Shown piece after piece: positions 1 through 8,091 of a stretch of DNA of 64,000 nucleotides. Made by a program: the position numbers and the translations under genes. Below the pieces are notes generated by a model. It was not told the DNA's origin. It made no database searches and was given only the letters and a program-made list of their open reading frames with translations. Within the stretch, counting starts at the first letter, position 1, and every line of letters begins with the position of its first letter. Source of the stretch: Pseudoduganella plicata (GTDB lineage: Bacteria > Pseudomonadota > Gammaproteobacteria > Burkholderiales > Burkholderiaceae_D); NCBI RefSeq assembly GCF_004421005.1, contig NZ_CP038026.1, positions 3,782,001 through 3,846,000 on the forward strand. Direction: 5' to 3'.

Positions 1-572
1 CCCATCACCACGGCGATCTGCGGAATGCCCTGCGCCGACAGGTTGGCCTGGTTATAAAAGATGCGGCCGAAGTGGTCGCGGTCGGGGAACACGTCGTCCT
101 GGTTCGGCAGGTTGGCACCGCCCGAATCGACGAGATAAATGCAGGGCAGGTTGTTCTGTTCCGCGATCTCCTGCGCGCGCAGGTGTTTTTTGACGGTGAT
201 CGGGTAGTACGTGCCGCCTTTCACCGTGGCGTCGTTGCAGACGATGACGCATTCCTGGCCGGCCACGCGGCCGATGCCGGTGATGATGCCCGCCGACGGC
301 GCCGCGTCAATGCCGCTGGCTTCCTTGTACATCTCGAACGCTGCCAGCTGGGAGAATTCGAGGAATGGCGTGCCGGGATCGAGCAGCATCTGAACACGGT
401 CGCGCGGCAGCAGCTTGCCGCGGGCGACGTGTTTGGCGCTGGCGGCTTCGCCGCCGCCCTGCGCGACTTTCGCCACCTTGCTGCGCAGGTCGTCGACCAT
501 GGCCTGCATGGCGGCCGCGTTGGCCTTGAAGTCTTCGCTGCGCGAATTCAGTTTGCTTTCGATGTGCGGCAT
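1..572 (-). CDS. liuB: Methylcrotonoyl-CoA carboxylase beta subunit (5' part, cut by window edge)
   Basis: The first ~190 residues of a biotin-dependent carboxyltransferase are visible, running off the left edge. The protein starts [15 protein letters not shown] and contains [19 protein letters not shown] and the oxyanion-type stretch [19 protein letters not shown], which fits the beta subunit of 3-methylcrotonoyl-CoA carboxylase in leucine degradation. The ATG at 570-572 has an AAGGGG ribosome-binding site just upstream. It lies 16 bases downstream of ychJ on the same strand, and its likely promoter is the LiuR-type operator inside ychJ (755-784). Propionyl-CoA or geranyl-CoA carboxylase beta subunits are alternatives, but a LiuR operator and liuA elsewhere in the window favour liuB. 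Confidence 0.88.
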   Translation of the reverse strand, partial: MPHIESKLNSRSEDFKANAAAMQAMVDDLRSKVAKVAQGGGEAASAKHVARGKLLPRDRVQMLLDPGTPFLEFSQLAAFEMYKEASGIDAAPSAGIITGIGRVAGQECVIVCNDATVKGGTYYPITVKKHLRAQEIAEQNNLPCIYLVDSGGANLPNQDDVFPDRDHFGRIFYNQANLSAQGIPQIAVVM

Positions 573-587
573 TCGGTCCCCTTGTCG

Positions 588-1046
588 TTATGACTTGTCT
601 GGAAATTCTCCGTCCACGTAGAACCAGCGTGACACGCCGCCAAGGGCCGGGTCCGGCTCGCGCAGGAAACGGCTCACTTCATGCAGCCGCTGGCCTTTGC
701 CTGCCACGCGGAAGCGGGCGACGAATTCGACGAAATCCTCATTCGGGTTGGCCGGTTCTACTTTACGTTGACGTAAACGTAAAGCGGATTTTACCTCAAG
801 TCCCAGCCACTGCAACGTCTCGTCGGGATCGACGATGCGATCGGTCGGCCGGGTGCCGGGGTGCCACGTCGCCAGCAGATAGGCCTCGTTGCGCAGCGTA
901 AATGCCGTATAGCGCGAGCGCATCAGCTGCTCGGCCGTCGGCGGCAGCTTCGCTGGATCGAGATAGCCGTCGATAAACGGCCCGCAGCAGGTAGCCAGCG
1001 CCGCGCCGCCGCAGGGACAGCCGATCGGCGTTTTCGATTTGGACAT
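588..1046 (-). CDS. ychJ: YchJ family protein with SEC-C-type zinc motif
   Basis: Small cytoplasmic protein of the UPF0225/YchJ family, molecular function not established. The N-terminus carries the cysteine cluster CPCGGAALATCCGPF typical of SEC-C zinc-binding motifs, followed by the family motif AEQLMRSRYTAF and a C-terminal VSRFLREPD. The ATG at 1046 (MSKSKTPIGC) is preferred. An upstream in-frame TTG at 1061 would add five residues but has no better ribosome-binding site. The centre of the gene reads TTA CGT TTA CGT CAA CGT AAA, a run of AT-rich codons including two rare TTA codons that coincides with the LiuR-type operator at 761-784. Followed by liuB on the same strand. Confidence 0.85.
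   Translation of the reverse strand: MSKSKTPIGCPCGGAALATCCGPFIDGYLDPAKLPPTAEQLMRSRYTAFTLRNEAYLLATWHPGTRPTDRIVDPDETLQWLGLEVKSALRLRQRKVEPANPNEDFVEFVARFRVAGKGQRLHEVSRFLREPDPALGGVSRWFYVDGEFPDKS
755..784 (-). promoter_or_regulatory. LiuR-type operator and promoter for liuB, embedded in ychJ
   Basis: At 761-784 there is a perfect inverted repeat with arms CTTTACGTT and AACGTAAAG around a 6-base centre. On the minus strand it overlaps a candidate promoter TTTACG (783-778), 17-base spacer, TAGAAC (760-755), which points at liuB. The 16-base core ACGTTGACGTAAACGT differs by one base from the site in front of liuA at 33.8 kb. Placement in the -35/-10 spacer is typical of MerR-family activators. Activity is inferred. 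Confidence 0.7.
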
Positions 1047-1131
1047 GTGCAAGTCGGACAACGTAAAGGCGTGGAAAGGCGTGGAAAGGCGACATTATCC
1101 GCCATATCGGCCTGAGGGTGTCTGAGCAAAG

Positions 1132-1155
1132 AAAAACCCCGGGCAGGCCGGGGTT
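1132..1155 (-). terminator. Rho-independent terminator of the response regulator/kinase operon
   Basis: Arms AACCCCGG (1135-1142) and CCGGGGTT (1148-1155) enclose a 5-base loop. Read on the minus strand the stem is followed by TTTTTCTTTGC. It lies 47 bases beyond the stop of the histidine kinase gene. Confidence 0.75.
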
Positions 1156-1173
1156 CGGGGCAAAGTTTCTTTA

Positions 1174-1196
1174 AAAATGGGGTCTGTCCCCATTTT
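1174..1196. repeat. Dispersed 3'-end palindrome, copy 1
   Basis: Perfect inverted repeat AAAATGGGG-TCTGT-CCCCATTTT placed 5 bases beyond the kinase stop codon. Its core (GGGGACAG on the minus strand) resembles the other palindromes at 28.7, 32.5, 36.1, 44.8 and 53.5 kb. On the minus strand a short T-run follows, so it may add to termination. Confidence 0.6.
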
Positions 1197-1201
1197 CTGG
1201 A

Positions 1202-2353
1202 TCAGTCATCGTTGCGCCGGTGGGGCGTGATGCGGGGCAGGCGTGCGGAAAAGACCACGCCGTCATCCTTGCTCGAGCTTACCGACATTTCGCCCTGGTG
1301 CGCGGTGACGATCTGCTTGACCACATACAAGCCCAGACCCAGGTTTTCGATGCGAGAGGCGACCCGTTCGCCGGGGGGCCGGATGGCAAAGCGCTTGACG
1401 GGATCAAACAGGGTGCGCAGCTTGGCAGGCGATATGACTTCGGCCTCATTGCGCACTTCATAGACCACGGCATCGTCAAGTCCCCGTATGGCGACCTTGA
1501 TGACGCTGTTCGGACGGCCATGCTGAATGGCATTCGAGATCAGGTTCGAGAACGCCTGGGCCATGCGGTCGCCGTCCCAGGCACCGGCCAGATCGCCTTC
1601 CATCGTCATGTCGATGGCACGGTCCGGATGGAATGTCCTCGCCTCTTCGACGACACCCTGGCAGATCTCGGCAAGGTCGACCGTATATGGATCGACCGGA
1701 ATACCGTCGCCCAGATGCGATGTCGAAAAATCGAGCAAGTCGCGGACAATGGCATCCATCCGCTTCGAGCTGTTGAAGATTCTCAGGCCCACCTTGAGCG
1801 CCTTGGACGGCAGGGACTGATCCTGCAGCAGTACCTGGGCGCCCATGCTGATCGCGCCCAGCGGCGTGCGGACGTCATGGCCGAGAATGGCCAGAAACAG
1901 GTTTTGTGCTTCGCGCAGCATTTTCGCGTAGCGGGCCATCGACTCCGTCAGCGCCTGGTCGATCGCCTCGTTGAAGCGCACCATGTCTTCGACATCCGCA
2001 GGCGAGGTGATCTCCACCTGGCGCGCCCACAGGCGCAGCACGCTCGAGCGCAGCGCGCGATACTCGGCCATGACCTGTTCGCTGGTAAAACCGGCCGCGA
2101 CCCGATCGGCTGCATGGATTTCGGCCGCGGTATCGTCGTCCGCCTGCGGACCGAGGCCCTTGGACTTGGCAATACTCTCGTGTTCAGCCTGCGGCGTATC
2201 GAGATCGGCAGCAATGACTTTCAATACCGCCTCGGCGTGATCGCGCAATTCCTTTTTGTCGGCATTCATCAGCGGTTCGAGCGTGGAGGCGAAATCTTCC
2301 CACTCCTGCAATATGCACTCGAGGTTGGTTAAAATAAACTTGGCTAAATTCAT
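1202..2353 (-). CDS. Sensor histidine kinase with RsbRD-like N-terminal region
   Basis: 383-residue histidine kinase without membrane segments, so probably cytoplasmic. Residues 1-145 are helical and resemble the RsbT co-antagonist (RsbRD) N-terminal type. The H-box LGHDVRTPL has phospho-acceptor His159, followed by an N-box (FSNLISNAIQHG) and a G-box (GLGLYVVKQIV). The gene overlaps the preceding response regulator by four bases (ATGA), so the two are translationally coupled and very likely one two-component system. The input signal cannot be read from the sequence. A terminator follows at 1132-1155. Confidence 0.85.
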   Translation of the reverse strand: MNLAKFILTNLECILQEWEDFASTLEPLMNADKKELRDHAEAVLKVIAADLDTPQAEHESIAKSKGLGPQADDDTAAEIHAADRVAAGFTSEQVMAEYRALRSSVLRLWARQVEITSPADVEDMVRFNEAIDQALTESMARYAKMLREAQNLFLAILGHDVRTPLGAISMGAQVLLQDQSLPSKALKVGLRIFNSSKRMDAIVRDLLDFSTSHLGDGIPVDPYTVDLAEICQGVVEEARTFHPDRAIDMTMEGDLAGAWDGDRMAQAFSNLISNAIQHGRPNSVIKVAIRGLDDAVVYEVRNEAEVISPAKLRTLFDPVKRFAIRPPGERVASRIENLGLGLYVVKQIVTAHQGEMSVSSSKDDGVVFSARLPRITPHRRNDD

Positions 2354-2736
2354 GCGTATCCCTTATGTGCCAACTCAGTCGCCGTGGCCTTTTGCATCAG
2401 CTTATGCACCTGTTGCAGCAGAGCTTCGGCCAGGAACGGTTTTCTCAGGAACGCGTCATAACTTGTTCCACGTGCGACCCGGCATTGCAGTGAGCCACTC
2501 ATCAATAATATGGGGAGCTGCGCGGTCCCTGGCCGGGCTTTTAGCTGGGCACTGAGCTGCAGGCCATCCAGGCCAGGCATGCAACAGTCCGAAATCAGCA
2601 GGTCCGGCCGTTGCTCGGTAATCCAGGCCAGTGCCTCGGTACCGCTCTGTACTATGCTCACGTCATATCCATGAGATTCCAGCATCATGCGACAGTTCTC
2701 GGCAAAATCCGAATCGTCATCCGCAATTAAAATCAT
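2350..2736 (-). CDS. Single-domain CheY-like response regulator
   Basis: 128-residue receiver domain with no output domain. The acidic pocket is DDD (6-8), the phospho-acceptor is Asp50 in LLISDCCMPG, and the conserved lysine is Lys99 in FLRKPF. Being first in an operon with a kinase that begins inside its stop codon, it is probably the kinase partner and may act by protein-protein contact or as a phosphorelay intermediate. The final ~25 residues (KLMQKATATELAHKGYA) extend past the usual receiver fold. Confidence 0.85.
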   Translation of the reverse strand: MILIADDDSDFAENCRMMLESHGYDVSIVQSGTEALAWITEQRPDLLISDCCMPGLDGLQLSAQLKARPGTAQLPILLMSGSLQCRVARGTSYDAFLRKPFLAEALLQQVHKLMQKATATELAHKGYA

Positions 2737-3049
2737 TATGTATCCTTGTGTTCGCCAAATATTGTGTTACCGAAGCGTACATTGATCGGAGCGGGCGAAT
2801 GGCGGTGCCGTCTTTCAGTATGTGCCCTCTGGAGGGGACCGTCTATCGATATAAAATAATTCGAATCAATAGTGATCAGATATGGTCGTCTGCAAAAGCT
2901 TGCTTTTTTAACGGCACCGTGGGCGGGAATGGCAGCGCACTCGCAGGCAGGTGACACCATCATGCGCCACCCTGCGCCGCCTGTCCGTACGGAACCGAAC
3001 ATTGATTTTCCTTAAGCAGTTGCAGCGCCCTTCCCGCAGCAGGGCAATG
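2737..3049. other. Intergenic region upstream of the response regulator
   Basis: No convincing gene. The stretch 2840-2890 is clearly AT-rich compared with its surroundings and is the likeliest place for the minus-strand promoter of the response regulator/kinase operon, but no clean -35/-10 pair was found. An open frame on the minus strand (2736-3002) has no family features and was not accepted. Confidence 0.5.
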
Positions 3050-4309
3050 TCATGCGCGCCAGGCAATGAAGTCGAGCGTGATCGGCGGCGCGTTGCCGCG
3101 CATTAGGTCCGCGAGGATAGACGCCGTGCCGCAGGCGAAGGTGAAGCCGAGCGGGCCGTGCCCCACGTTCAGCCACAGGTTGGCATGCCGGGTGCGTCCC
3201 AGCAACGGGGCGCTGTTCGGCGTGGCGGGCCGCAGGCCTGCCCAGGCCTCGATGCGCTCATAGTCGGCCGCCGCCGGCATCGATTCGCGGGCCCGGCGCG
3301 TCAGGCCGGCAACGCGGCGGGCGTCCAGTGCCGGGTTGTCGCCCACCATGTCGACCATGGCCGCCACGCGCAGGCTGTCGCCGATGCGGGCATACAAGGT
3401 CTTGTGTTCGAAGTCGGTCACGCTGATGGCGGGCGCCAGGTCGTGCGGGCGGATCGGCGCCGTCAGGCTGTAGCCTTTCAACGGATACAGCGGCAGGTGG
3501 ATGCCGGCGGTGGCGGCCAGGTCGCGGCTCTGGATGCCGGCGGCCAGCACGTAGTCGTCGCCCTGCAGCCAGCCGTCCGCCGTTTCGACACCGACGACGC
3601 GGCTGTCCTCAGTAAACAGCGAGACCGCGCGCCCATGGACGACCCCTTCGAAACGCGGATGCTTGGGCAGGCGACGCGCCAGCGCCGCGCAAAAGGCGCT
3701 GCAATCGGCCACCGCTTCGCCCGGGTTGAAAATCCCGCCGGCCAGTTGCGGCGCCAGCCCGGCCAGCGCGGGCTCCAGTGCGGCTGCCTTGGCGCCGGTG
3801 ACGACCTGCCCGGCGCCGGCCCGCGCGGCGGCGGCATCGAACAGGGCCGGAGTACGGTAGAGAACCAGCTTGCCCGCCTCGCGCCAGCCGAATTCGGACA
3901 ACGGTACGTGCACGGCCAGCTGCGCCATTTTCCGGCGACTCAGCTCGCCCAGCTCCAGCAGCTTGGCCGTGGTGCGACGGTTGCTGACGCCATTGCAGTT
4001 GGCGAGAAAAGCGGCCAGCCAGCGCCACTGGCGCCAGTCGGCTTCGGGACGAAAGCGCAGCGGACCGTCGGCCTCGAACAGCCACTGCAGCGCCTTCAGC
4101 GGCACCCCCGCGTCGGCCAGCGGCGCGACGTAGCGGTAGCTGAGTTGTCCGCCGTTGCGGTAGCTGGCGCCGCGGCCGACCTCCGGCGCTCGTTCCAGCA
4201 GCGTGACCCGAAAGCCCGCCTCCAGCAGCCACCAGGCGCTCGTCAGCCCCACCACGCCGCCGCCGATGACGATGACGTGCCGCCCGTGCCCCTGTTGCGA
4301 TGTCTGCAT
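3050..4309 (-). CDS. dadA: D-amino acid dehydrogenase-type FAD oxidoreductase
   Basis: 419-residue DAO-family flavoprotein. The FAD-binding Rossmann motif VIVIGGGVVGL lies at residues 13-22, followed by the acidic strand end LLERA, and the C-terminal flavin motif is LGFTFACGTASILADL. Family members oxidise D-amino acids to 2-oxo acids and pass electrons to the respiratory chain. Length and the RPATPNSAPLLGRT stretch fit DadA. It stands alone on the minus strand just before the peptidoglycan-salvage island, where D-alanine and other D-amino acids would be released, so a role in using wall-derived D-Ala is an attractive inference. Substrate specificity is not visible. Confidence 0.85.
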   Translation of the reverse strand: MQTSQQGHGRHVIVIGGGVVGLTSAWWLLEAGFRVTLLERAPEVGRGASYRNGGQLSYRYVAPLADAGVPLKALQWLFEADGPLRFRPEADWRQWRWLAAFLANCNGVSNRRTTAKLLELGELSRRKMAQLAVHVPLSEFGWREAGKLVLYRTPALFDAAAARAGAGQVVTGAKAAALEPALAGLAPQLAGGIFNPGEAVADCSAFCAALARRLPKHPRFEGVVHGRAVSLFTEDSRVVGVETADGWLQGDDYVLAAGIQSRDLAATAGIHLPLYPLKGYSLTAPIRPHDLAPAISVTDFEHKTLYARIGDSLRVAAMVDMVGDNPALDARRVAGLTRRARESMPAAADYERIEAWAGLRPATPNSAPLLGRTRHANLWLNVGHGPLGFTFACGTASILADLMRGNAPPITLDFIAWRA

Positions 4310-4500
4310 ACCTTGCGCCCGAATCCGTGGAAGGAAAGCTTACGCGGCGCCGTCCGGTTCGGGCCAATGAAAGCTCATGCGCCGGCCATAACCCGCGGTG
4401 ATGCCGCGGCCCCACGCGGCGGAGACAATTTCATGACAATTGCTTACGAATTGCCTGAATTCCCTCTGGTCGATGTTTCTACAATGACACACCCCGTCCA

Positions 4501-4884
4501 ATGGCCGAGTACCGCATGTTTACTGATCCCGCCGGCCAGCCCAGTCATCGTCCCGACCCCGCGTTTCTGGTTCACGCCGATGGCGAACGCACCGTGGCGC
4601 AGGTCGACGGACCGGTCGTGCGCGTGCTGCGGTTCGACGCGCACGGCAATGTGCTGGGCCATGTGCACGTGCACACGGCGTCGACGGCAGGCGAACTGAC
4701 CACCGTCATGGGCACGGCCGCCGCGTCCGTCCTGCCGCTGCCAGGCACGGCGCAGCTGCGCGCCACGGCCGGATCGGTCACGCTGGTCGTGCGCACGCAT
4801 CCGGACGATGTCCTGATCTGCCGGCTCGTCTACGCGCCCGGTCACGGCTACCGCCTGCTGCGCCGCACCCGTATCCGCCCTTGA
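4501..4884 (+). CDS. Uncharacterised 127-residue protein
   Basis: Not recognised as a known family. The protein starts MAEYRMFTDPAG, has no signal peptide or membrane segment, and is mainly beta-prone with many valines. It has a compact histidine stretch (GHVHVHTAS) and a basic C-terminus (RLLRRTRIRP). The ATG at 4501 has no obvious ribosome-binding site. It lies between the divergent dadA and the GntR regulator gene, with a 107-base gap before the latter. The plus-strand reading is preferred over an overlapping minus-strand frame because of its protein-like composition and codon bias. Confidence 0.5.
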   Translation: MAEYRMFTDPAGQPSHRPDPAFLVHADGERTVAQVDGPVVRVLRFDAHGNVLGHVHVHTASTAGELTTVMGTAAASVLPLPGTAQLRATAGSVTLVVRTHPDDVLICRLVYAPGHGYRLLRRTRIRP

Positions 4885-4991
4885 GATCAGCGCCTGCACC
4901 AACGTTATCCCATGCACCAGACCTTTCTAATCAGCAAATCGCGGCGGGCAGCGGCCATCGCCGGTACACTACTGGCTTGAGGAGAATGGCA

Positions 4992-5720
4992 ATGACCGTG
5001 CAAGACCCAGCAGAGACCACCGACAATTCGCCGCTGTACATGCAGATCGCCCGCAAGCTGACCGACGACGTGCGCGCCGGCCGCTACCAGGTCGATCAGG
5101 CGCTGCCGTCGGAACGCACGCTGTCCGAGCTGCTCAATGTCTCGCGGGTGACGGCGCGCAAGGCCATCGATCAGCTGGTCGAGCAGGGCCTGGTCGTGCG
5201 CAAGCGCGGTTCCGGCAACTACATCGCGCCGCGCATCGAACAGCCGCTGTCGAACCTGTCGAGCTTTTCCGAACAGTTGCAGCAGCGCGGCTACCGGCCC
5301 GGGTCGCGCTGGCTGAAGCGGGAAGTCGTCACGGCCAGTGCCGACGAGCAGATGAGTCTTGGCCTGTCGCCCAACAGCAAAGTGGCGCGGCTGGAGCGCC
5401 TGCGGCTGGCGGACGACGTGGCGATGGCCTATGAAGTGAGCGTGCTGCCGGTGGCCGTGGTGCCGCAGCCGGAGGCAGTCGGCGATTCGCTGTACCAGTA
5501 CCTGGAAGCGGCAGGCAAGGCGCCCGTGCGCGCGCTGCAGCATATCCGGGCGATGAACGCGCCGGCAGAACTGGCGCGCCAGCTGGACGTGCCGGAAGGG
5601 CAGGCCGTGCTGTTCATCACCCGCATCGCCTACCTGGCGTCGGGTGAAGCGGTCGAGCTGACGCATTCATACTGCCGCAGCGATCACTATGATTTTGTGG
5701 CGGAAATGCGGCGCGGATAA
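4992..5720 (+). CDS. GntR/HutC-family transcriptional regulator
   Basis: 242-residue regulator with an N-terminal winged helix (LPSERTLSELLNVSRVTARK) and a C-terminal UTRA effector-binding domain (from about residue 85, FSEQLQQRGYRPGSRWLKR) ending in a sugar-binding-type VELTHSYCRSDHYDFV. The family senses small metabolites, often amino-sugar phosphates (NagR/NagC-like roles). ATG 4992 is chosen because GGAG lies 7 bases upstream. An ATG two codons earlier is too close to it. It is directly upstream of murQ in the same direction, so control of the amino-sugar salvage genes is the best inference. Confidence 0.88.
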   Translation: MTVQDPAETTDNSPLYMQIARKLTDDVRAGRYQVDQALPSERTLSELLNVSRVTARKAIDQLVEQGLVVRKRGSGNYIAPRIEQPLSNLSSFSEQLQQRGYRPGSRWLKREVVTASADEQMSLGLSPNSKVARLERLRLADDVAMAYEVSVLPVAVVPQPEAVGDSLYQYLEAAGKAPVRALQHIRAMNAPAELARQLDVPEGQAVLFITRIAYLASGEAVELTHSYCRSDHYDFVAEMRRG

Positions 5721-5816
5721 GGGCGCGACCCGTCATAACTGACAGGAATACGCCACACTGTACCTTTCATACGCAAACGCGATCGCTCCGGTATTACACT
5801 GATTCGGTATCAACGG

Positions 5817-6710
5817 ATGAAGATGGCGATGCTGAAAACCGAAACTCCCAGTCCGCAACACCCGTTGCTCGATCAGTACCCTGTTCCGGAACTCGTGGCG
5901 TCGTTCGTGGACGACCAGTTCAACGCCGTGCAGGCCGTGCGCAACGCCGTGCCCCGCATCGCGCGTGCCGTGGAGGCGGCGGTGCCGCGCATCGAAGCAG
6001 GCGGGCGCCTGCTGTATGCGGGCGCCGGCACGTCCGGACGCCTGGGTGTGCTGGACAGCGTGGAACTGTATCCCACCTTTTCATGGCCGCGCGAGCGCGC
6101 CGTCGCGCTGCTGGCGGGCGGCGAGCAGGCCATGTTCGCCGCCGTCGAGGGGGCGGAGGACGATCATGACCAGGGCATGCGCGACATGGCGGCGGCCCGG
6201 CCGGCCAACAATGACGTCGCGCTGCTGCTGGCCGCCTCCGGCGCCACGCCCTACGTACTGGGCGCGCTGCAGGCGGCCCGCGAGGCGGGCGCGCTGACCA
6301 TCGGCATCGCCAACAATGCCGGCTCGACCCTGGCGGGCCAGGCCGACATCGGTATCACGCTCGATACGGGCTCCGAAATCATTTCCGGCAGCACCCGGCT
6401 CAAGGCCGGCACGTCGCAGAAGATCGTGCTGAACACGATCTCCAGCGCCATCATGGTCCGTCTGCACAAAGTCTACGGAAACTTGATGGTAGACTTGAAA
6501 CCCACCAATGCCAAGCTGTTCGCGCGAGCGCTGCGGCTGACAATGCACGCCACCGACGCCAGCGAGGCGCAGGCGCGCGCCACCCTCGAACAGTGCGGCT
6601 TCCACGTCAAGGTGGCGATCGTCGCGCTGCGGCGGCAGGTGCCGGTGGAGCGGGCGGAAAGGCTGCTGGCAGAGGCGGGCGGCAGCCTGCGCGCGGCCCT
6701 GGACGGGTAA
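5817..6710 (+). CDS. murQ: N-acetylmuramic acid 6-phosphate etherase
   Basis: 297-residue SIS-domain lyase that cleaves the D-lactyl ether of MurNAc-6-phosphate to give GlcNAc-6-phosphate and D-lactate in the cytoplasm. Sugar-phosphate-binding motif GAGTSGRLGVLDSVE is at residues 69-83, and EGAEDDHDQG at 111-120. The catalytic glutamates fall at 83 and 114, the same numbers as in E. coli MurQ. The C-terminal UBA-like helix region is present. The start at 5817 has weak Shine-Dalgarno support, and in-frame ATGs follow at 5823 and 5829. It leads the salvage genes after the GntR regulator. A MurNAc kinase is expected and the BadF-type kinase at 9.75 kb is the local candidate. Confidence 0.95.
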   Translation: MKMAMLKTETPSPQHPLLDQYPVPELVASFVDDQFNAVQAVRNAVPRIARAVEAAVPRIEAGGRLLYAGAGTSGRLGVLDSVELYPTFSWPRERAVALLAGGEQAMFAAVEGAEDDHDQGMRDMAAARPANNDVALLLAASGATPYVLGALQAAREAGALTIGIANNAGSTLAGQADIGITLDTGSEIISGSTRLKAGTSQKIVLNTISSAIMVRLHKVYGNLMVDLKPTNAKLFARALRLTMHATDASEAQARATLEQCGFHVKVAIVALRRQVPVERAERLLAEAGGSLRAALDG

Positions 6711-6763
6711 GCGCGGCATGCCGCGTGCATCCCGCGGCATAACGAGCACGAGACAAGGATGTG

Positions 6764-8029
6764 ATGAAATCAGCAGTAAAGCGTAACCCCTGGGCCTGGG
6801 TGCCGACCCTGTATTTCGGCCAGGGCATTCCCTACTTCACCGCGATGACACTGGCGCTGGTGATGTACAAGAACACCGGCTTCTCCAACACCGAGATCGC
6901 CTTTTATACGTCCTGGCTGTACCTGCCGTGGGTGATCAAACCCCTGTGGGCGCCCGTCGTCGACATGTTCGGCACCAAGCGGCGCTGGGTCGTCGCGTTG
7001 CAGGCGGCGATTGCGGTCGCGCTGGCGCTGGTGGCGTTCACGACACACCTGCCCGCGTTCTTCCAGGTCAGCCTGGCCGTGCTGTGGCTGATGGCGTTCA
7101 GTTCCGCCACCCACGATATCGCCGCCGACGGCTTCTATATGCTGGGTCTCTCGCAGAAACAGCAGGCGGCCTTTGTCGGCGTGCGCAGTACGTTCTACCG
7201 CCTGGCCAACATCACGGGGCAGGGTGTGCTGGTGGCGCTGTCGGGCATCCTGATCCGGGAGACGGGCGATGCGCGCGTCGCCTGGGCCGTCATCTTCGCG
7301 CTGCTCGGCGCCGTGTTTGCCATCCTCGCCGTGTATCACTTCTTCATGCTGCCGCACCCGGTCCAGGACCATGCGGTGCGCACGGCAGGCACCGGCACCG
7401 GGGAATTCTTCACCGCGTTCGTATCGTTCTTCCGCAAGGACGGCATCCTGACGATCCTCGGCTTCCTGCTGCTGTTCCGGCTGGGCGAATCGCAGCTCCT
7501 GAAAATGGTGGTTCCCTTCCTGCTCGATCCCGTCGACCAGGGCGGCCTGGGGCTGGACAACACACAGGTCGGGGTGGTGTACGGCACCGTGGGCGTCATC
7601 GCGCTGACGGTGGGCGGGCTGCTGGGCGGTTTCCTGATCGCCCGCTATGGTCTGAAGCGCTGCCTGTGGCCGATGGCGCTGATCATCCACCTGCCGGACC
7701 TGGTATTCGTTTACCTGTCCATGGCGCAGCCGCAGAACATTGTCGTCATCGGCGCGGCGATGGCCGTCGAGCAGTTCGGCTACGGCCTCGGCTTCACGTC
7801 GTACATGATGTTCATGATCATGGTGGCGGACGGCGAGCACAAGACGGCCCATTACGCGATGTGCACGGGGCTGATGGCGCTGGGGATGATGGTGCCGCAG
7901 ATGGCCAGCGGCTATCTGCAGCAGATGCTGGGCTACCAGCATTTCTTCATCTGGGTATGCCTGGCAACGATCCCGGCGTTCATCATGACTGCGCTCGTCA
8001 AGGTCGACCCGGCATTCGGGCGCGAGTAG
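6764..8029 (+). CDS. AmpG-like MFS permease for amino sugars or muropeptides
   Basis: 421-residue inner-membrane protein with about 12 hydrophobic segments, of the major facilitator superfamily and resembling AmpG and related permeases (N-terminal LYFGQGIPYF, then the loop WAPVVDMFGTKRRWV between segments 2 and 3). AmpG proteins import anhydro-muropeptides from the periplasm. The position between murQ and a glycan-cleaving lipoprotein suggests uptake of MurNAc, GlcNAc or short wall fragments. ATG 6764 is preferred over the adjacent GTG 6761 because AAGGA ends 4 bases before it. The exact substrate cannot be told from sequence. Confidence 0.85.
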   Translation: MKSAVKRNPWAWVPTLYFGQGIPYFTAMTLALVMYKNTGFSNTEIAFYTSWLYLPWVIKPLWAPVVDMFGTKRRWVVALQAAIAVALALVAFTTHLPAFFQVSLAVLWLMAFSSATHDIAADGFYMLGLSQKQQAAFVGVRSTFYRLANITGQGVLVALSGILIRETGDARVAWAVIFALLGAVFAILAVYHFFMLPHPVQDHAVRTAGTGTGEFFTAFVSFFRKDGILTILGFLLLFRLGESQLLKMVVPFLLDPVDQGGLGLDNTQVGVVYGTVGVIALTVGGLLGGFLIARYGLKRCLWPMALIIHLPDLVFVYLSMAQPQNIVVIGAAMAVEQFGYGLGFTSYMMFMIMVADGEHKTAHYAMCTGLMALGMMVPQMASGYLQQMLGYQHFFIWVCLATIPAFIMTALVKVDPAFGRE

Positions 8030-8091
8030 GGCAAGGCCAGCGTTTACAATACGGCGCTGCGCCAGCGGGCACAGATTTGATATGACGAGGT

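Noticed and set aside
2736..3002. 88-codon minus-strand frame upstream of the response regulator
   Set aside because: No ribosome-binding site or family features, and it lies in an AT-rich promoter-like region.
3158..4699. A 513-codon plus-strand frame over dadA
   Set aside because: It covers a clear FAD oxidoreductase on the other strand and runs through the unrelated gene at 4501; composition is shadow-like.
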